Origin: Paucibacter sp. B2R-40
Lineage (GTDB): Bacteria; Pseudomonadota; Gammaproteobacteria; Burkholderiales; Burkholderiaceae_C
Assembly: GCF_025717555.1 (NCBI RefSeq)
Contig: NZ_JAJIRP010000005.1
Coordinates: forward strand, 62,001-126,000
Direction of reading: 5' to 3'
DNA length: 64,000 nucleotides
This document shows positions 27,438-37,550 of the stretch, piece after piece. Position 1 is the stretch's first letter, and every line of letters begins with the position of its first letter. A program made the translations under genes and the position numbers. The notes under the pieces were generated by a model that worked only from the letters and a program-made list of their open reading frames with translations, was not told the origin of the DNA and searched no databases.

Positions 27438-28748
27438 ATGCTTGCCGGCAAATATTGCGGCACCAACACAGGAATGGCACAGATGGCTTTGGACGTTATG
27501 GAAGAAATCAGCCGCTACAACGCGGGGCGCGACCCCGAGCGACTGCAAATGAAGTACCAGCGCATGCGAGCCTCGGATTTCGCTTTTCTGCGCGGCAGCT
27601 GCCATCTCTTTTACGCCCGGCTGCCCAGCGAAGCGGTGCTCATGGGCACCAAGACGGCGTTGCCGCAAGCCTGGGCCTGCGGCGATTTGCATGCTGAGAA
27701 CTTCGGCAGCTACAAGGGCGAAAACCGCCTGTTCTATTTCGACATCAATGACTTCGACGAGGCCGCGCTGGCCCCCTGCAGCTGGGATGCACTGCGCTTG
27801 CTGACCAGCATTCGGGTCGGGGCGCAAGGATTGCAACTCAGCCCGGCCGAGCGGCAAGCGCTGAGCCAAGCCTTCTTGGACCGCTATGCCGGCGCGCTGC
27901 GCGAAGGCCGAGCCCTGTGGATAGAGCGGGAAACCGCCAGCGGCCCCGTGGATCAATTGCTGAGCGGCTTGCAAGGCCGCAAGCGCCTGGCGTTTTTGGA
28001 TGGCCGCACGCGCATGGTGGGCAAGCAACGCCTGCTCAAGCTCGACGGCAAAAAAGCCCTCACCGTCAGCGCGGACGAGCGCACCGCCGTGGATGCCTTC
28101 ATGCGGGACTTTGCCAAAGCCCAAGCCAAACCCGAGTTCTTCGAGGTCCTGGACGTGGGCCGGCGCATCGCCGGCACCGGCAGCCTGGGTCTGCCGCGTT
28201 ATGTGTTGCTGGTGGCCGGCAAGGGCTCGCCAGATGAAAACTATCTGCTCGACCTCAAGCTGGCCATGCCCTCAAGTCTGCTGCCGCATTTGCAGGGGCG
28301 CGGGCCGCAGCCAGACTGGCCCAGCGAAGCCGAGCGCATCGTCGCCACGCAGCGCAGCATGCAGGCCGAGAGCCCGGCGTTCTTGCAGCCGGTTCAGTGG
28401 CAGGGTCAGCCCTTTGTGCTGCGCGATTTGCAGCCCAGTGAAGACCGCATCGCAATTTCGGCCGATTCCTTCAAAGCTGGTGAAATGGCGGCCAAGCTGG
28501 CGCAGTTGATGGGTGCTATGGGTGAGCTCTTGGCCTGGGCACAGTTGCGCAGCTCGGGCCGGCGCGGCGCCTGCACGGCCGATGCCTTGATCGAATTTGG
28601 CCGGACGCAAAGCCAATGGCAGCCGCAGCTTTTGAAAGCCGCCGAGGTCTGCACCGAGCAGTTGGGGCGTGATGCCGCTGCCTTCAACATGGCCTATGAC
28701 GGCGGCGCTTTTGCTGCAGAAATTTTAAATCTCCAGGACCGCAAATGA
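27438..28748 (+). CDS. DUF2252 family protein
   Basis: This protein (436 residues from the first ATG) matches the uncharacterised DUF2252 family: ISRYNAGRDPERLQMKYQRM, FLRGSCHLFYARLP, ACGDLHAENFGSY, FDINDFDEA, and LPRYVLLV are its usual blocks. GDLHAENFG followed by FDINDFD resembles the catalytic and metal loops of aminoglycoside-phosphotransferase-like kinases, so a kinase-like activity is possible; that is inference. Starts at 27438, 27474 and 27483 are possible; the last has an AGGA at good distance. Its stop overlaps the start of the patatin gene (ATGA), so the two are coupled. Confidence 0.88.
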   Translation: MLAGKYCGTNTGMAQMALDVMEEISRYNAGRDPERLQMKYQRMRASDFAFLRGSCHLFYARLPSEAVLMGTKTALPQAWACGDLHAENFGSYKGENRLFYFDINDFDEAALAPCSWDALRLLTSIRVGAQGLQLSPAERQALSQAFLDRYAGALREGRALWIERETASGPVDQLLSGLQGRKRLAFLDGRTRMVGKQRLLKLDGKKALTVSADERTAVDAFMRDFAKAQAKPEFFEVLDVGRRIAGTGSLGLPRYVLLVAGKGSPDENYLLDLKLAMPSSLLPHLQGRGPQPDWPSEAERIVATQRSMQAESPAFLQPVQWQGQPFVLRDLQPSEDRIAISADSFKAGEMAAKLAQLMGAMGELLAWAQLRSSGRRGACTADALIEFGRTQSQWQPQLLKAAEVCTEQLGRDAAAFNMAYDGGAFAAEILNLQDRK

Positions 28749-29932
28749 CGAACAAGCACAGGCAGCGCGAGTCCGCCAGGGACAGCGGCGAATCCATCTT
28801 GGTGCTGCAAGGTGGCGGCGCCTTGGGCGCGTACCAAGCCGGCGTGTACGAGGCCTTGCAGCAATGCGAGAACGACCTCAACTGGGTCGCCGGGATCTCG
28901 ATTGGTGCCATCAACGCGGCATTGATTGCCGGCAACCCGCCCGAGTTGCGCGTGCAGCGGCTGCGTGAGTTTTGGGAGTTGCTGAGTTCAAGCCTGCCGA
29001 CGCCGGGATTTGTCGGCCATGCCATTGCCAAGGCGCGCGAGAACCTCAACGAGGCAAGCGCAACCCATGTGATGGTGTTCGGTGTGCCGGGCTTTTTCAG
29101 CCCGCGCTTTCCGCCCGCACCATGGAGCGTGCCGGGCACCGCTGCGGCAATCAGTTATTACGACACCACGCCACTGCTGCGAACCTTGGAGCGCTTGGTC
29201 GATTTTGACCGCATCAATGACGGGCCGATGCGCTTGTCGGTCGGTGCAGTGAATGTGCGCAGTGGCAATTTCGCCTATTTCGACTCGCACCAGCAGCGTT
29301 TGGACGCCCGCCACATCATGGCCAGCGGCGCCTTGCCGCCGGGCTTTGCGCCGGTGGAAATTGACGGCGAGCATTATTGGGACGGCGGACTGGTGTCCAA
29401 CACACCGCTGCAATATGTGCTGGACCAAGCCGCCAACGGTCCGCGCACGGTGTTCCAGGTCGACTTGTTTTCGGCGCGCGGCGCTTACCCCGCCAATCTA
29501 GGCGAAGTGACCGAGCGCGAAAAAGACATCCGTTTCTCCAGCCGTACCCGCTTGAACACAACGGTAGAGCTTGAAAGGCAGGTGTTGGCACAAGCCGCCC
29601 GACGCTTGATCGCCAAACTGCCCAAGGACTTGCAGGACGACCCCGATGTGCGCGCTTTGGCGAATTTACGCTGCGACGGCTCGGTCGATGTCGTGCACCT
29701 GATCTATCGCAGCAAGCACTACGAAACCCAGTCCAAGGATTTCGAGTTCTCGCGCTTGTCGATGAAGGAGCATTGGGACGCTGGGCTCGCCGATATGTCC
29801 AGCACCTTGAGCGCGCCGCGCTGGCTGGAGCGCGAGCGCACCGCGCACGGCGTGCACGTCTATGACCTCACGGCCGAGCCCGTGGTGCAGACTCATGCTT
29901 CGCCGGCAGCGCCCGCCACTGCTCAGCGCTGA
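28745..29932 (+). CDS. Patatin-like phospholipase
   Basis: This 395-residue protein has the patatin catalytic dyad. LQGGGALGAYQAGVYEAL (about 20-37) is the oxyanion loop, GISIG (about 50) holds the serine nucleophile, and WDGGLVSNTP holds the aspartate. A C-terminal region of about 150 residues resembles the DUF3734 extension often found with this class. It should hydrolyse acyl esters, perhaps of phospholipids or polyhydroxyalkanoate-related substrates. The ATG at 28745 overlaps the DUF2252 stop. Its last 65 bp overlap a convergent acetyltransferase gene. Confidence 0.92.
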   Translation: MTNKHRQRESARDSGESILVLQGGGALGAYQAGVYEALQQCENDLNWVAGISIGAINAALIAGNPPELRVQRLREFWELLSSSLPTPGFVGHAIAKARENLNEASATHVMVFGVPGFFSPRFPPAPWSVPGTAAAISYYDTTPLLRTLERLVDFDRINDGPMRLSVGAVNVRSGNFAYFDSHQQRLDARHIMASGALPPGFAPVEIDGEHYWDGGLVSNTPLQYVLDQAANGPRTVFQVDLFSARGAYPANLGEVTEREKDIRFSSRTRLNTTVELERQVLAQAARRLIAKLPKDLQDDPDVRALANLRCDGSVDVVHLIYRSKHYETQSKDFEFSRLSMKEHWDAGLADMSSTLSAPRWLERERTAHGVHVYDLTAEPVVQTHASPAAPATAQR

Positions 29933-30425
29933 TCTCATACACCGCACAGTCCATCTTGTACCAAGGCTCCTGGCCCCGATAACTCATGCCCAGGCGCTGC
30001 ATCACACGTGCCGAGCCGACATTCTCCGGGTGACAAACGGCCAGCAAGCGCGGCGCATTCAGCGCCTCAAAGGCGAAGCTGGCCATGCACCGCGCAGCCT
30101 CGGAGGCGAAGCCTTGATGCCATTTGTCCTTGCGAAAGCGCCAGCCAATTTCGAGCGGATTGATCGCGTCATGGCCGAGGTGCTGAATCGCGCCGGCGCC
30201 GATCAAAGCGCCGCTGGACAACTCGAAAATCGACCACCAGGAGTAACCCCATTCGGCCCAACGTGCTTTGCAGCGACTGACCATCGCCTGCGCGTCCTCC
30301 AAGGTGTCGGGCTTGCCGGTGATGTAACGCATCACCTCGATATCCGAATTCAATTCGAACAAACCGGCCAAATGCTCATCGCAGACAGGCTCAAGGCGCA
30401 GACGGGGCGTCGTCAAAACAGTCAT
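29868..30425 (-). CDS. GNAT-family N-acetyltransferase (RimJ/RimL type)
   Basis: This 185-residue protein begins MTVLTTPRLRLEPVCDEHL, the RimJ/RimL-type start. It continues with EIGWRFRKDKWHQGFASEA (acetyl-CoA-binding region) and ENVGSARVMQRLGM, the typical C-terminal GNAT motif. It transfers an acetyl group to an unknown amine, such as a protein N terminus. The ATG at 30425 is preferred over a TTG 15 bases upstream. The 3' end overlaps the patatin gene on the other strand by 65 bp. Confidence 0.92.
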   Translation of the reverse strand: MTVLTTPRLRLEPVCDEHLAGLFELNSDIEVMRYITGKPDTLEDAQAMVSRCKARWAEWGYSWWSIFELSSGALIGAGAIQHLGHDAINPLEIGWRFRKDKWHQGFASEAARCMASFAFEALNAPRLLAVCHPENVGSARVMQRLGMSYRGQEPWYKMDCAVYEISAEQWRALPAKHESAPRARP

Positions 30426-30562
30426 ATCGTTGCTTTCCAAAGCATGGGTTTTACTTTTCGGGTAGTCTAAGCACTGCTGGGCAAACAGCCAAAAGTTTGA
30501 CGAGCTGATGCGCGATCAAACGCCGCATTTTTTCCCAAGCATTCAACCGAAGGGATCATCGA

Positions 30563-31156
30563 ATGAAGAATTTCAGCACCTCATGTCGCCGACTCGTTTT
30601 GCCCGCTGCTGCGCTTGCCTTGAGCGCTTGCGCCACCCCCGAGACGGCTCATGACAAACAAGCTGCCGGCGCGCAAGGCACGAGCGCAATGGCCGGAATG
30701 AGTGCTATGACCGGCATGGCCATGGCCTCCTTAACGCCCACCCAGGGCAATAATGTGCGCGGCCTGGTGATGTTCCACGAAAAGGATGGCCATGTCATGG
30801 TGCACGCCAAGCTCAGCGGCCTCAAAGCCAATGCCGAGCATGGCTTCCATCTGCATGAAAAAGGCGATTGCGCCAGCACCGACGGCACCAGCGCCGGTGG
30901 TCACTTCAACCCCGATGGCAAACCGCATGGCCCTCAGACAGCTGATCACCATGCCGGCGATATGCCCGCCTTGAAGGCCGACGCCAACGGCATCGTCGAT
31001 CAGAAGTTCATGTTGCACGGGCCCACCGTGGCCGCCGGCCCAGCCAGCATCAATGGCCGCAGCGTGATCGTGCACATCGCCCCAGATGACTACGCGACCC
31101 AGCCGACCGGCAATTCAGGTGCACGGATTGCCTGCGGCGTGATTGCCGCGCACTGA
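30563..31156 (+). CDS. sodC: Cu/Zn superoxide dismutase lipoprotein with Met-rich N terminus
   Basis: This 197-residue protein dismutates superoxide in the periplasm. A lipobox LALSAC near residue 22 predicts a lipoprotein. The Cu ligands are in HGFHLHEKGDCAS, Zn and Cu ligands in GGHFNPDGKPHG and DHHAGD, and GNSGARIACGVI gives the active-site arginine and disulfide cysteine. Between the lipobox and the enzyme lies a methionine-rich linker with Met at 43, 46, 49, 52 and 54, which could hold copper(I). The ATG at 30563 follows GAAGGGA. Confidence 0.95.
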   Translation: MKNFSTSCRRLVLPAAALALSACATPETAHDKQAAGAQGTSAMAGMSAMTGMAMASLTPTQGNNVRGLVMFHEKDGHVMVHAKLSGLKANAEHGFHLHEKGDCASTDGTSAGGHFNPDGKPHGPQTADHHAGDMPALKADANGIVDQKFMLHGPTVAAGPASINGRSVIVHIAPDDYATQPTGNSGARIACGVIAAH

Positions 31157-31175
31157 ATTGATTTGAGACTTGTTC

Positions 31176-32015
31176 TTACTCGGCAGCGAGCAGCGCCTCG
31201 GCTTGCGCAAAACCGTAGAAGCTGCGCGTCATGTGTTGCCAAGTGCCGCTGGTCTTGGCTTCCTGCGCGATGTCACGCACCAGGCCCATCACGGCCAACA
31301 TCGGGCACAGCCCCAAGCTGACCCGGTTAGCGCCGGCCGCGAACAATTCCGGCGCCGACGGTGCACCCGGCATCGCCATCAGATTGAGCGGACCCTGCAC
31401 TGCCGCGCAGAGCCGGCGGATGGTGTCCAAGTCCGCCAGCCCGGGCACAAACACCATGTCTGCGCCGGCCTCCAAATAGCTGTTGGCACGCACCACCGTT
31501 TGAGCGAAACGGTCTTCTGCATCAGCGCCCAGGCCGAGCAGGAAAGTATCGGTGCGTGCATTGATCCAAAGCGGCAAACCGGCTTGGCTCGCGGCTGCGC
31601 GCGCCGCCGCCAGGCGAGCAGCCTGCTCTTCAAGCGCAAACAAGCCAGCGCCCGGCTGAGCGTGCCGGCGGTCTTCCAAATTGACACCCACCGCCCCGGC
31701 CGCAATGCTGGCCTGGACGGTCTGAGCCACCTCGGCGGGTGCTGCGCCGTACCCGGCTTCGATATCGGCATTGACCGGCACCTTGACGCAGGCCGCCAGG
31801 GCCGCGACCTCGCGCAGCATCGCGTCGCGGCCAATCAGCTCGGCGTCCTGAAAACCGCGTGCATAAGCGATGCCGGCGCTGGTCGTGCCGATGGCCGGGA
31901 AGCCCTCGGCAGCAAAAATCCTTGCGCTGGCGCAGTCCCAGGCATTGGGCAGCAGGAATTGCCCCTGCTTATTGAGTTGGCGGAACTGCTCGACAAGTTG
32001 AAATTGAGTAAGCAT
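31176..32015 (-). CDS. Isocitrate lyase / PEP mutase superfamily protein
   Basis: This 279-residue TIM-barrel enzyme has LLPNAWDCASARIFAAEGF near the N terminus, IGTTSAGIAYARG, VNADIEAGYG (metal ligands) and INARTDTFLLG. It matches the 'PEP mutase/isocitrate lyase family' rather than true isocitrate lyase, whose KKCGH motif is absent. Members cleave or rearrange C-C or C-P bonds of carboxylates; the substrate is unknown. It stands alone on the minus strand between sodC and the Ada/AlkA gene. No good ribosome site precedes the ATG at 32015. Confidence 0.88.
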   Translation of the reverse strand: MLTQFQLVEQFRQLNKQGQFLLPNAWDCASARIFAAEGFPAIGTTSAGIAYARGFQDAELIGRDAMLREVAALAACVKVPVNADIEAGYGAAPAEVAQTVQASIAAGAVGVNLEDRRHAQPGAGLFALEEQAARLAAARAAASQAGLPLWINARTDTFLLGLGADAEDRFAQTVVRANSYLEAGADMVFVPGLADLDTIRRLCAAVQGPLNLMAMPGAPSAPELFAAGANRVSLGLCPMLAVMGLVRDIAQEAKTSGTWQHMTRSFYGFAQAEALLAAE

Positions 32016-32195
32016 GTTGAAAAGGAGATGAGCTGAAAAGTCGAAGTCCTACATCTTGCCGGGAGCGCATCACCGAGACTGGCGCTTTTCGGCCGTCTGC
32101 ATTTTTTCGAGCGGGCGCATCGCGCCAAAGCGAAGTAAATGGCCAAGTCCGAAAACCGCTAGACAGTCCCGGCCGAAACTCGGACGATCGCGGCC

Positions 32196-33689
32196 ATGAA
32201 TTTGGATCACGACTACTGCTACCGCGCCTTGGCCAGCCGCGATGCCCGCTTTGACGGGCGCTTCTTCATCGCCGTCAAAACCACCGGCATCTACTGCCGG
32301 CCAATCTGCCCGGCGCGCACGCCGAAGTCCGAGAACGTCGTCTTTATGCCCACCGCTGCGGCTGCGCAAGAGTGCGGCTTTAGACCCTGCTTGCGCTGCC
32401 GCCCGGAAGCGGCGCCCGACTCGGGTGCCTGGCGCGGTGTCTCCAACAGCGGTGTCTCGCACACCGTCACGCGCGCGCTGGCCTTGATCGAAGCGGGTGA
32501 ATTGGACCATGCCGACTTAGGCAGCCTGTGCGACAGGCTCGGCGTGGGCGAGCGCCAGCTGCGCCGCCTGTTTACCGAGCATGTTGGCGCGGCACCCAAT
32601 GTGGTGGCGCAGACCCGGCGCGTGCTGCTGGCCAAACAGCTGATTCACGAGACCCGCCTGCCGCTGACCGAGATCGCGTTTGCCGCCGGCTTCAGCAGCA
32701 TCCGGCGCTTTAACGAAGTCTTTCAAACCATGTTTGCGCGCCCGCCAAGCGCTCTCCGACATGGCTCGGCGCCCGATTGTTCGGCCGGCCCGCAAGGTGA
32801 GGTCAGCCTGCTGCTGCGCTACCGTGCGCCTTATGACTGGCCGGCGATGCTGGGCTTTTTGGCGGCTCGCGCGATTCCAGGCATGGAGACGGTGCATGAC
32901 GACAGCTACAGCCGCAGCATTTGTTTGGGTGGCGTGCAAGGTACGGTGAGCGTCGCGCATGCCAGCGAGCAGCAAGCGCTGCGGGTCTTGCTGCGTTTTC
33001 CCAACCTGGCCGCCCTGCCCGCCATCATTGCGCGGCTGCGCCGCATGTTTGATCTGGCGGCCGACCCGGCGGTGATTCAAGCGCAGTTGTCCGCGGCCTG
33101 CCCCTTGATGGCCGCGTTGACGGCGGCCCGGCCGGGTCTGCGCGTACCCGGCAACTGGGACGGTTTCGAGCTCGCCATGCGCGCAGTGCTGGGTCAGCAG
33201 ATCACGGTGGCTGCGGCGATCAAACTGGCCGGCAAGTTGGTGCAGCAATACGGCGAGCCGATAACCGACCTAACGGCACATCAGCTCGGTCTGAGGTCTA
33301 TTTTCCCCAGCCCGGAGCGACTGGCAGGTGCCGACTTGGCAACGCTGGGCATGCCCAGAACAAGAGCTGCCACCTTGTCGGGGGTGGCCGGCGCCCTGCT
33401 CGCAAATCGCCAACTACTCGATGCCGCCTCCAGCCTTGACGAGGGCTTGGCAAAACTGCTCGCCCTGCCCGGCATCGGCGACTGGACGGCGCAGTACATT
33501 GCAATTCGGCAAATGCGTGAGCCCGACGCCTTCCCGGCCGGCGATGTCGGTCTGATGCAGGCCCTTGAGCGGCTCGAAGGCAGCCGCCCCAACGCCAAGC
33601 AGTTGACCCAGCGAGCTCAGGCCTGGCAGCCTTGGCGCGCCTATGCGGCACAGCATCTGTGGCAGTCGCTGGTGCCGCAAGCGGCCTGA
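32196..33689 (+). CDS. Ada-type regulator fused to AlkA 3-methyladenine DNA glycosylase
   Basis: This 497-residue fusion senses and repairs alkylated DNA. The N terminus has the Ada zinc module (GIYCRPICPART, then FRPCLRCRPE). An AraC-type HTH follows at about 90-185 (LGSLCDRLGVGERQLRRLF; EIAFAAGFSSIRRFNEVF). The second half is AlkA: an N-terminal domain, then the HhH-GPD fold with LLALPGIGDWTAQYIAIR and the catalytic aspartate in FPAGDVGLMQAL. Ada itself has a methyltransferase domain instead of AlkA, so this is the Ada-AlkA type. Its 3' end converges with the YihY gene with only 7 bp between. Confidence 0.94.
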   Translation: MNLDHDYCYRALASRDARFDGRFFIAVKTTGIYCRPICPARTPKSENVVFMPTAAAAQECGFRPCLRCRPEAAPDSGAWRGVSNSGVSHTVTRALALIEAGELDHADLGSLCDRLGVGERQLRRLFTEHVGAAPNVVAQTRRVLLAKQLIHETRLPLTEIAFAAGFSSIRRFNEVFQTMFARPPSALRHGSAPDCSAGPQGEVSLLLRYRAPYDWPAMLGFLAARAIPGMETVHDDSYSRSICLGGVQGTVSVAHASEQQALRVLLRFPNLAALPAIIARLRRMFDLAADPAVIQAQLSAACPLMAALTAARPGLRVPGNWDGFELAMRAVLGQQITVAAAIKLAGKLVQQYGEPITDLTAHQLGLRSIFPSPERLAGADLATLGMPRTRAATLSGVAGALLANRQLLDAASSLDEGLAKLLALPGIGDWTAQYIAIRQMREPDAFPAGDVGLMQALERLEGSRPNAKQLTQRAQAWQPWRAYAAQHLWQSLVPQAA

Positions 33690-33696
33690 GCCTGTT

Positions 33697-34590
33697 TTAG
33701 GTCAGCTGCGAGCCACCACCCGGCGTCAAGCCTTGGTCGCGGCGCGAACCGAACTGGTGGGCATAGACCCAGGTGAACTCGGCGCCGAACAAAAAAATCT
33801 GCGCCGAATAGTAGACATACAAGAGCACCACGATCAGCGATGCGGCGGCGCCAAAGGCCGTCGTCACGCCGCTGTGGCCGATATAGCTGCCGATCAGGGT
33901 TTTGCCCGCCACAAACAGCAGCGAGGTCACCAAGGCGCCGACCCAGACATCGGCCCATTGCACGCGCGCCCTGGGCATGGTTTTGTAGATCAGCGCAAAA
34001 ATCAGCGTCGACAAGCCCAGCCCCAGCACCAACTCGCTGACACGCGCCAGCGTCAGCCAGCCCACCGAACTGGGGTCCCACCAGCGACTCAGCGCGGCCA
34101 AGCCAGCGCTGAAGGCGAGTGATACAACCAGCAAAAACCCAATGCCCAAAATCATGCCGAACGACAGCAGCCGGGCACGCAGCAGAGCCCATAGGCCGGA
34201 GACCTTTTCCTTTTGCGGCGCCCGCCAGATACGGTTGAGCGCGTCTTGCAACTCGGTGAACACCGAGGTGGAGCCGACAAAAAGAAACAGCAGCCCAAAG
34301 GCTGCGCTCATCAAGTTCTCACGTGGCCGCCCTGCGCTTTCGATCAAGTCCTGCACGGCAATTGCGCCGGGCGAGCCCAGCAAGGCTTGCAACTGGTCGT
34401 AGATTTCGCCGCGTGCGGCCTCCTCACCGAACACTGCGCCGGCCACCGCGATCACAATCAGCAGCAGCGGTGCGATCGAAAAAATCATGTAAAAAGCCAG
34501 CGCCGCACCCATGCTCTGCGCATAGTCACGCACCCAGTTGACGCCCGCAGCGCGCAGCAGGCCAGCTATTTGGCTGAACAGCTTGCTCAT
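33697..34590 (-). CDS. YihY family inner-membrane protein (formerly RNase BN)
   Basis: This 297-residue protein has six membrane helices and the family blocks SMGAALAFYMIFSIAPLLLI near residue 26, FLFVGSTSVFTELQDALNRIW, and FGAAASLIVVLLYVYYSAQIFLFGAEFTWVYA. YihY proteins were once called RNase BN, but that assignment is withdrawn; function is unknown. The ATG at 34590 lies 8 bp after the AI-2E-family gene stop, so they are cotranscribed. The frame is open upstream inside that gene, but the MSKLFSQIAG start fits the family. Confidence 0.93.
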   Translation of the reverse strand: MSKLFSQIAGLLRAAGVNWVRDYAQSMGAALAFYMIFSIAPLLLIVIAVAGAVFGEEAARGEIYDQLQALLGSPGAIAVQDLIESAGRPRENLMSAAFGLLFLFVGSTSVFTELQDALNRIWRAPQKEKVSGLWALLRARLLSFGMILGIGFLLVVSLAFSAGLAALSRWWDPSSVGWLTLARVSELVLGLGLSTLIFALIYKTMPRARVQWADVWVGALVTSLLFVAGKTLIGSYIGHSGVTTAFGAAASLIVVLLYVYYSAQIFLFGAEFTWVYAHQFGSRRDQGLTPGGGSQLT

Positions 34591-34598
34591 AGACGCGG

Positions 34599-35657
34599 CT
34601 ACAGCCGGCCGTTCTGTGACAGCAATACCGCCACCGGTCTTGTGCTCGCAAATTCGGAGCAAATGATGGCGATCACGGCCGTGATGGGCACGGCCAAAAA
34701 AGCACCGGCTATACCCCAGAGCTCGGACCAAACGGCCAAACTGATCAGTATCGCCAGCGGGCTCAGATTGAGTGAATTGCCCATCATGTAGGGGTCAAGA
34801 AAATTGCCGATCACAAACTGCACCAGGCTCAAACCCAGCATCATCGGCACGATGATGCTGGGATCCTGAAACTGCGCAATGCCCATCGCCAGCGGCAGCA
34901 AGACGCCGAGGAAGGAGCCGATATAGGGGATGAAATTGAGCAGGCCGATCAGCAGCGCCCAAAAGGGCGCGAACTCCAGACCGTAGTGGGCCATGATGGC
35001 CCAGCTCAAGCCGGCCAGCAAGACGCTCAAAACCGCCTTCAGCGACAGATAGGCTCCGATCCGCCCATTGATGCGTTGGCCGATCTGGCGCACCCGCTCG
35101 GCCCCACCCTTGCTGTTCATGATCACATCGACCTTGGCCGGAAACGAGCGCATCTCAACCAGTAGAAACGTCGCATACAGCATCACCACGACTATCGCCC
35201 ACAGCAAGGAAGAGACCGAGATCACCATCGAGCCCAGTAGGCTCTGCAAATTGATCTGCGCGAAGAAGTCCTGGCGCAGCGTGGTCCAGGTCGGCTCGTT
35301 TTCTATCCCGATCAGTACCGCCAGTTTTTGAATGCCAACCAGCAGCGACTGCTGGTAAGCCGGCGCCCGCAGCAAAATCTGCTCAAAATTTGCCGCCACC
35401 AGATAAAAGATAAACGACAGTGCCAGACCGATGCAGGCCAGGGCCAGTACATAGCTCAGCCGCAGCGGCAGCCTAAGGCCGCGTAGGGACAGCCGGCGCA
35501 GCGAATGCGTCAAGCCGACAAACACATAGACGACTGCCGCTCCGGCCACCACCGGAATCAAGGTCTTCTTGCCAATCACCAGCAACCAGCCGCCAATCAG
35601 CAAAAGAACGCTGCTGTAAACAACATTGCGGAGTCGGTTCATGTGTTCATTAAGCAT
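34599..35657 (-). CDS. AI-2E family transporter (PerM/TqsA-like)
   Basis: This 352-residue protein has about seven or eight helices and typical AI-2E blocks: INGRIGAYLSLKAVLSVLLA, PFWALLIGLLNFIPYIGSFLG and the C-terminal LDPYMMGNSLNLSPLAILISL. Family members export autoinducer-2 or other solutes; the substrate here is unknown. The ATG at 35657 has AGGA 7 bases upstream; ATGs at 35687 and 35642 are less supported. It precedes the YihY gene by 8 bp. Confidence 0.92.
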   Translation of the reverse strand: MLNEHMNRLRNVVYSSVLLLIGGWLLVIGKKTLIPVVAGAAVVYVFVGLTHSLRRLSLRGLRLPLRLSYVLALACIGLALSFIFYLVAANFEQILLRAPAYQQSLLVGIQKLAVLIGIENEPTWTTLRQDFFAQINLQSLLGSMVISVSSLLWAIVVVMLYATFLLVEMRSFPAKVDVIMNSKGGAERVRQIGQRINGRIGAYLSLKAVLSVLLAGLSWAIMAHYGLEFAPFWALLIGLLNFIPYIGSFLGVLLPLAMGIAQFQDPSIIVPMMLGLSLVQFVIGNFLDPYMMGNSLNLSPLAILISLAVWSELWGIAGAFLAVPITAVIAIICSEFASTRPVAVLLSQNGRL

Positions 35658-36038
35658 ATTTCCTGCTTTACTAAACTGCGCTGACATAAGCCGCCATTTG
35701 TGCGCCAGTGGTTTGCCCGTCGAGGCCAAGGTTTGAAGATACTGGCGCAGTTTACGGCGCACAGCTAACCACACAAACAAAGGGTGGCAAAACCTAGCGC
35801 CCACGGTATTGGACGCTGCAGACCAATTCCAGGAGCTTTCGATGCGATGAGCTCAGCTTGCAGATCTCATGTGAAGGCGGCTGGCTGGCTGCCTACGAGA
35901 GTGGAAGTTGCGGCGGGCGCACCAAGTCAAGAGCTCATCCCGAGCCAGCGCCTGAAGTGGTAAACCCATGCGGAAAATTGAAAAAGCCCTGAACAGCCAA
36001 GTCATCGGTTTGACTCGCTTTTCAGGGCTTTTTACTAC
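35658..36038. other. Intergenic region between the AI-2E gene and tRNA-Ser
   Basis: No gene is supported in this 381-bp stretch. It contains the promoter region of the minus-strand AI-2E/YihY operon and the transcription terminator of tRNA-Ser at 35981-36033. Nothing else stands out. Confidence 0.6.
35981..36033 (-). terminator. Rho-independent terminator after tRNA-Ser
   Basis: AAAAAGCCCTGAA at 35981-35993 and TTCAGGGCTTTTT at 36021-36033 are perfect 13-bp inverted repeats. The loop contains a second AGTCA/TGACT pair. Both strands end the stem in a T-run, so it can act in both directions. It starts 5 bp after the tRNA 3' end. Confidence 0.85.
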
Positions 36039-36128
36039 TGGAGGAGAGGGGGGGATTCGAACCCCCGAGGCGTTTGACCGCCCGCCTGATTTCGAGTCAG
36101 GTACATTCAACCACTCTGCCACCTCTCC
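36039..36128 (-). tRNA. tRNA-Ser (anticodon CGA)
   Basis: A 90-nt class II tRNA with encoded CCA lies on the minus strand. The 5' acceptor strand GGAGAGG pairs with CCTCTCC before the CCA. The anticodon loop CTCGAAA gives anticodon CGA (plus-strand TCG at 36092-36094), which reads UCG. A long variable arm (GCGGGCGGTCAAACGCC) and the T arm GGGGG-TTCGAAT-CCCCC are clear. The base between acceptor stem and CCA reads T, where bacterial tRNA-Ser normally has G. The cognate synthetase serS lies upstream on the same strand. Confidence 0.96.
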
Positions 36129-36172
36129 GGTATTCTGGTACTCGCAGTGGTTTGTTCGCGAGTGAGCCTACT

Positions 36173-36200
36173 AGTATAGCTGAAAATTCAGACGCACAAA
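36173..36200 (-). promoter_or_regulatory. Possible sigma-70 promoter of tRNA-Ser
   Basis: On the minus strand TATACT (plus 36173-36178) is a near-consensus -10 and TTTGTG (plus 36195-36200) a weak -35, 16 bp apart. Transcription would start about 40 nt before the tRNA. The elements overlap the serS terminator hairpin. Confidence 0.45.
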
Positions 36201-36218
36201 GATGCATCTGAATTTTTT
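36183..36218 (-). terminator. Rho-independent terminator after serS
   Basis: AAAATTCAGA (36183-36192) and TCTGAATTTTTT (36207-36218) form a 10-bp perfect stem. It lies 2 bp after the serS stop and separates serS from tRNA-Ser. The stem is A/T-rich and flanked by T-runs on both strands. Confidence 0.75.
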
Positions 36219-36220
36219 AC

Positions 36221-37540
<1,320 letters not shown>

Positions 37541-37550
37541 TCAATAAAAG

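Noticed and set aside
33697-34590. Ribonuclease BN
   Set aside because: The name for this YihY family is historical and wrong; RNase BN is ElaC.
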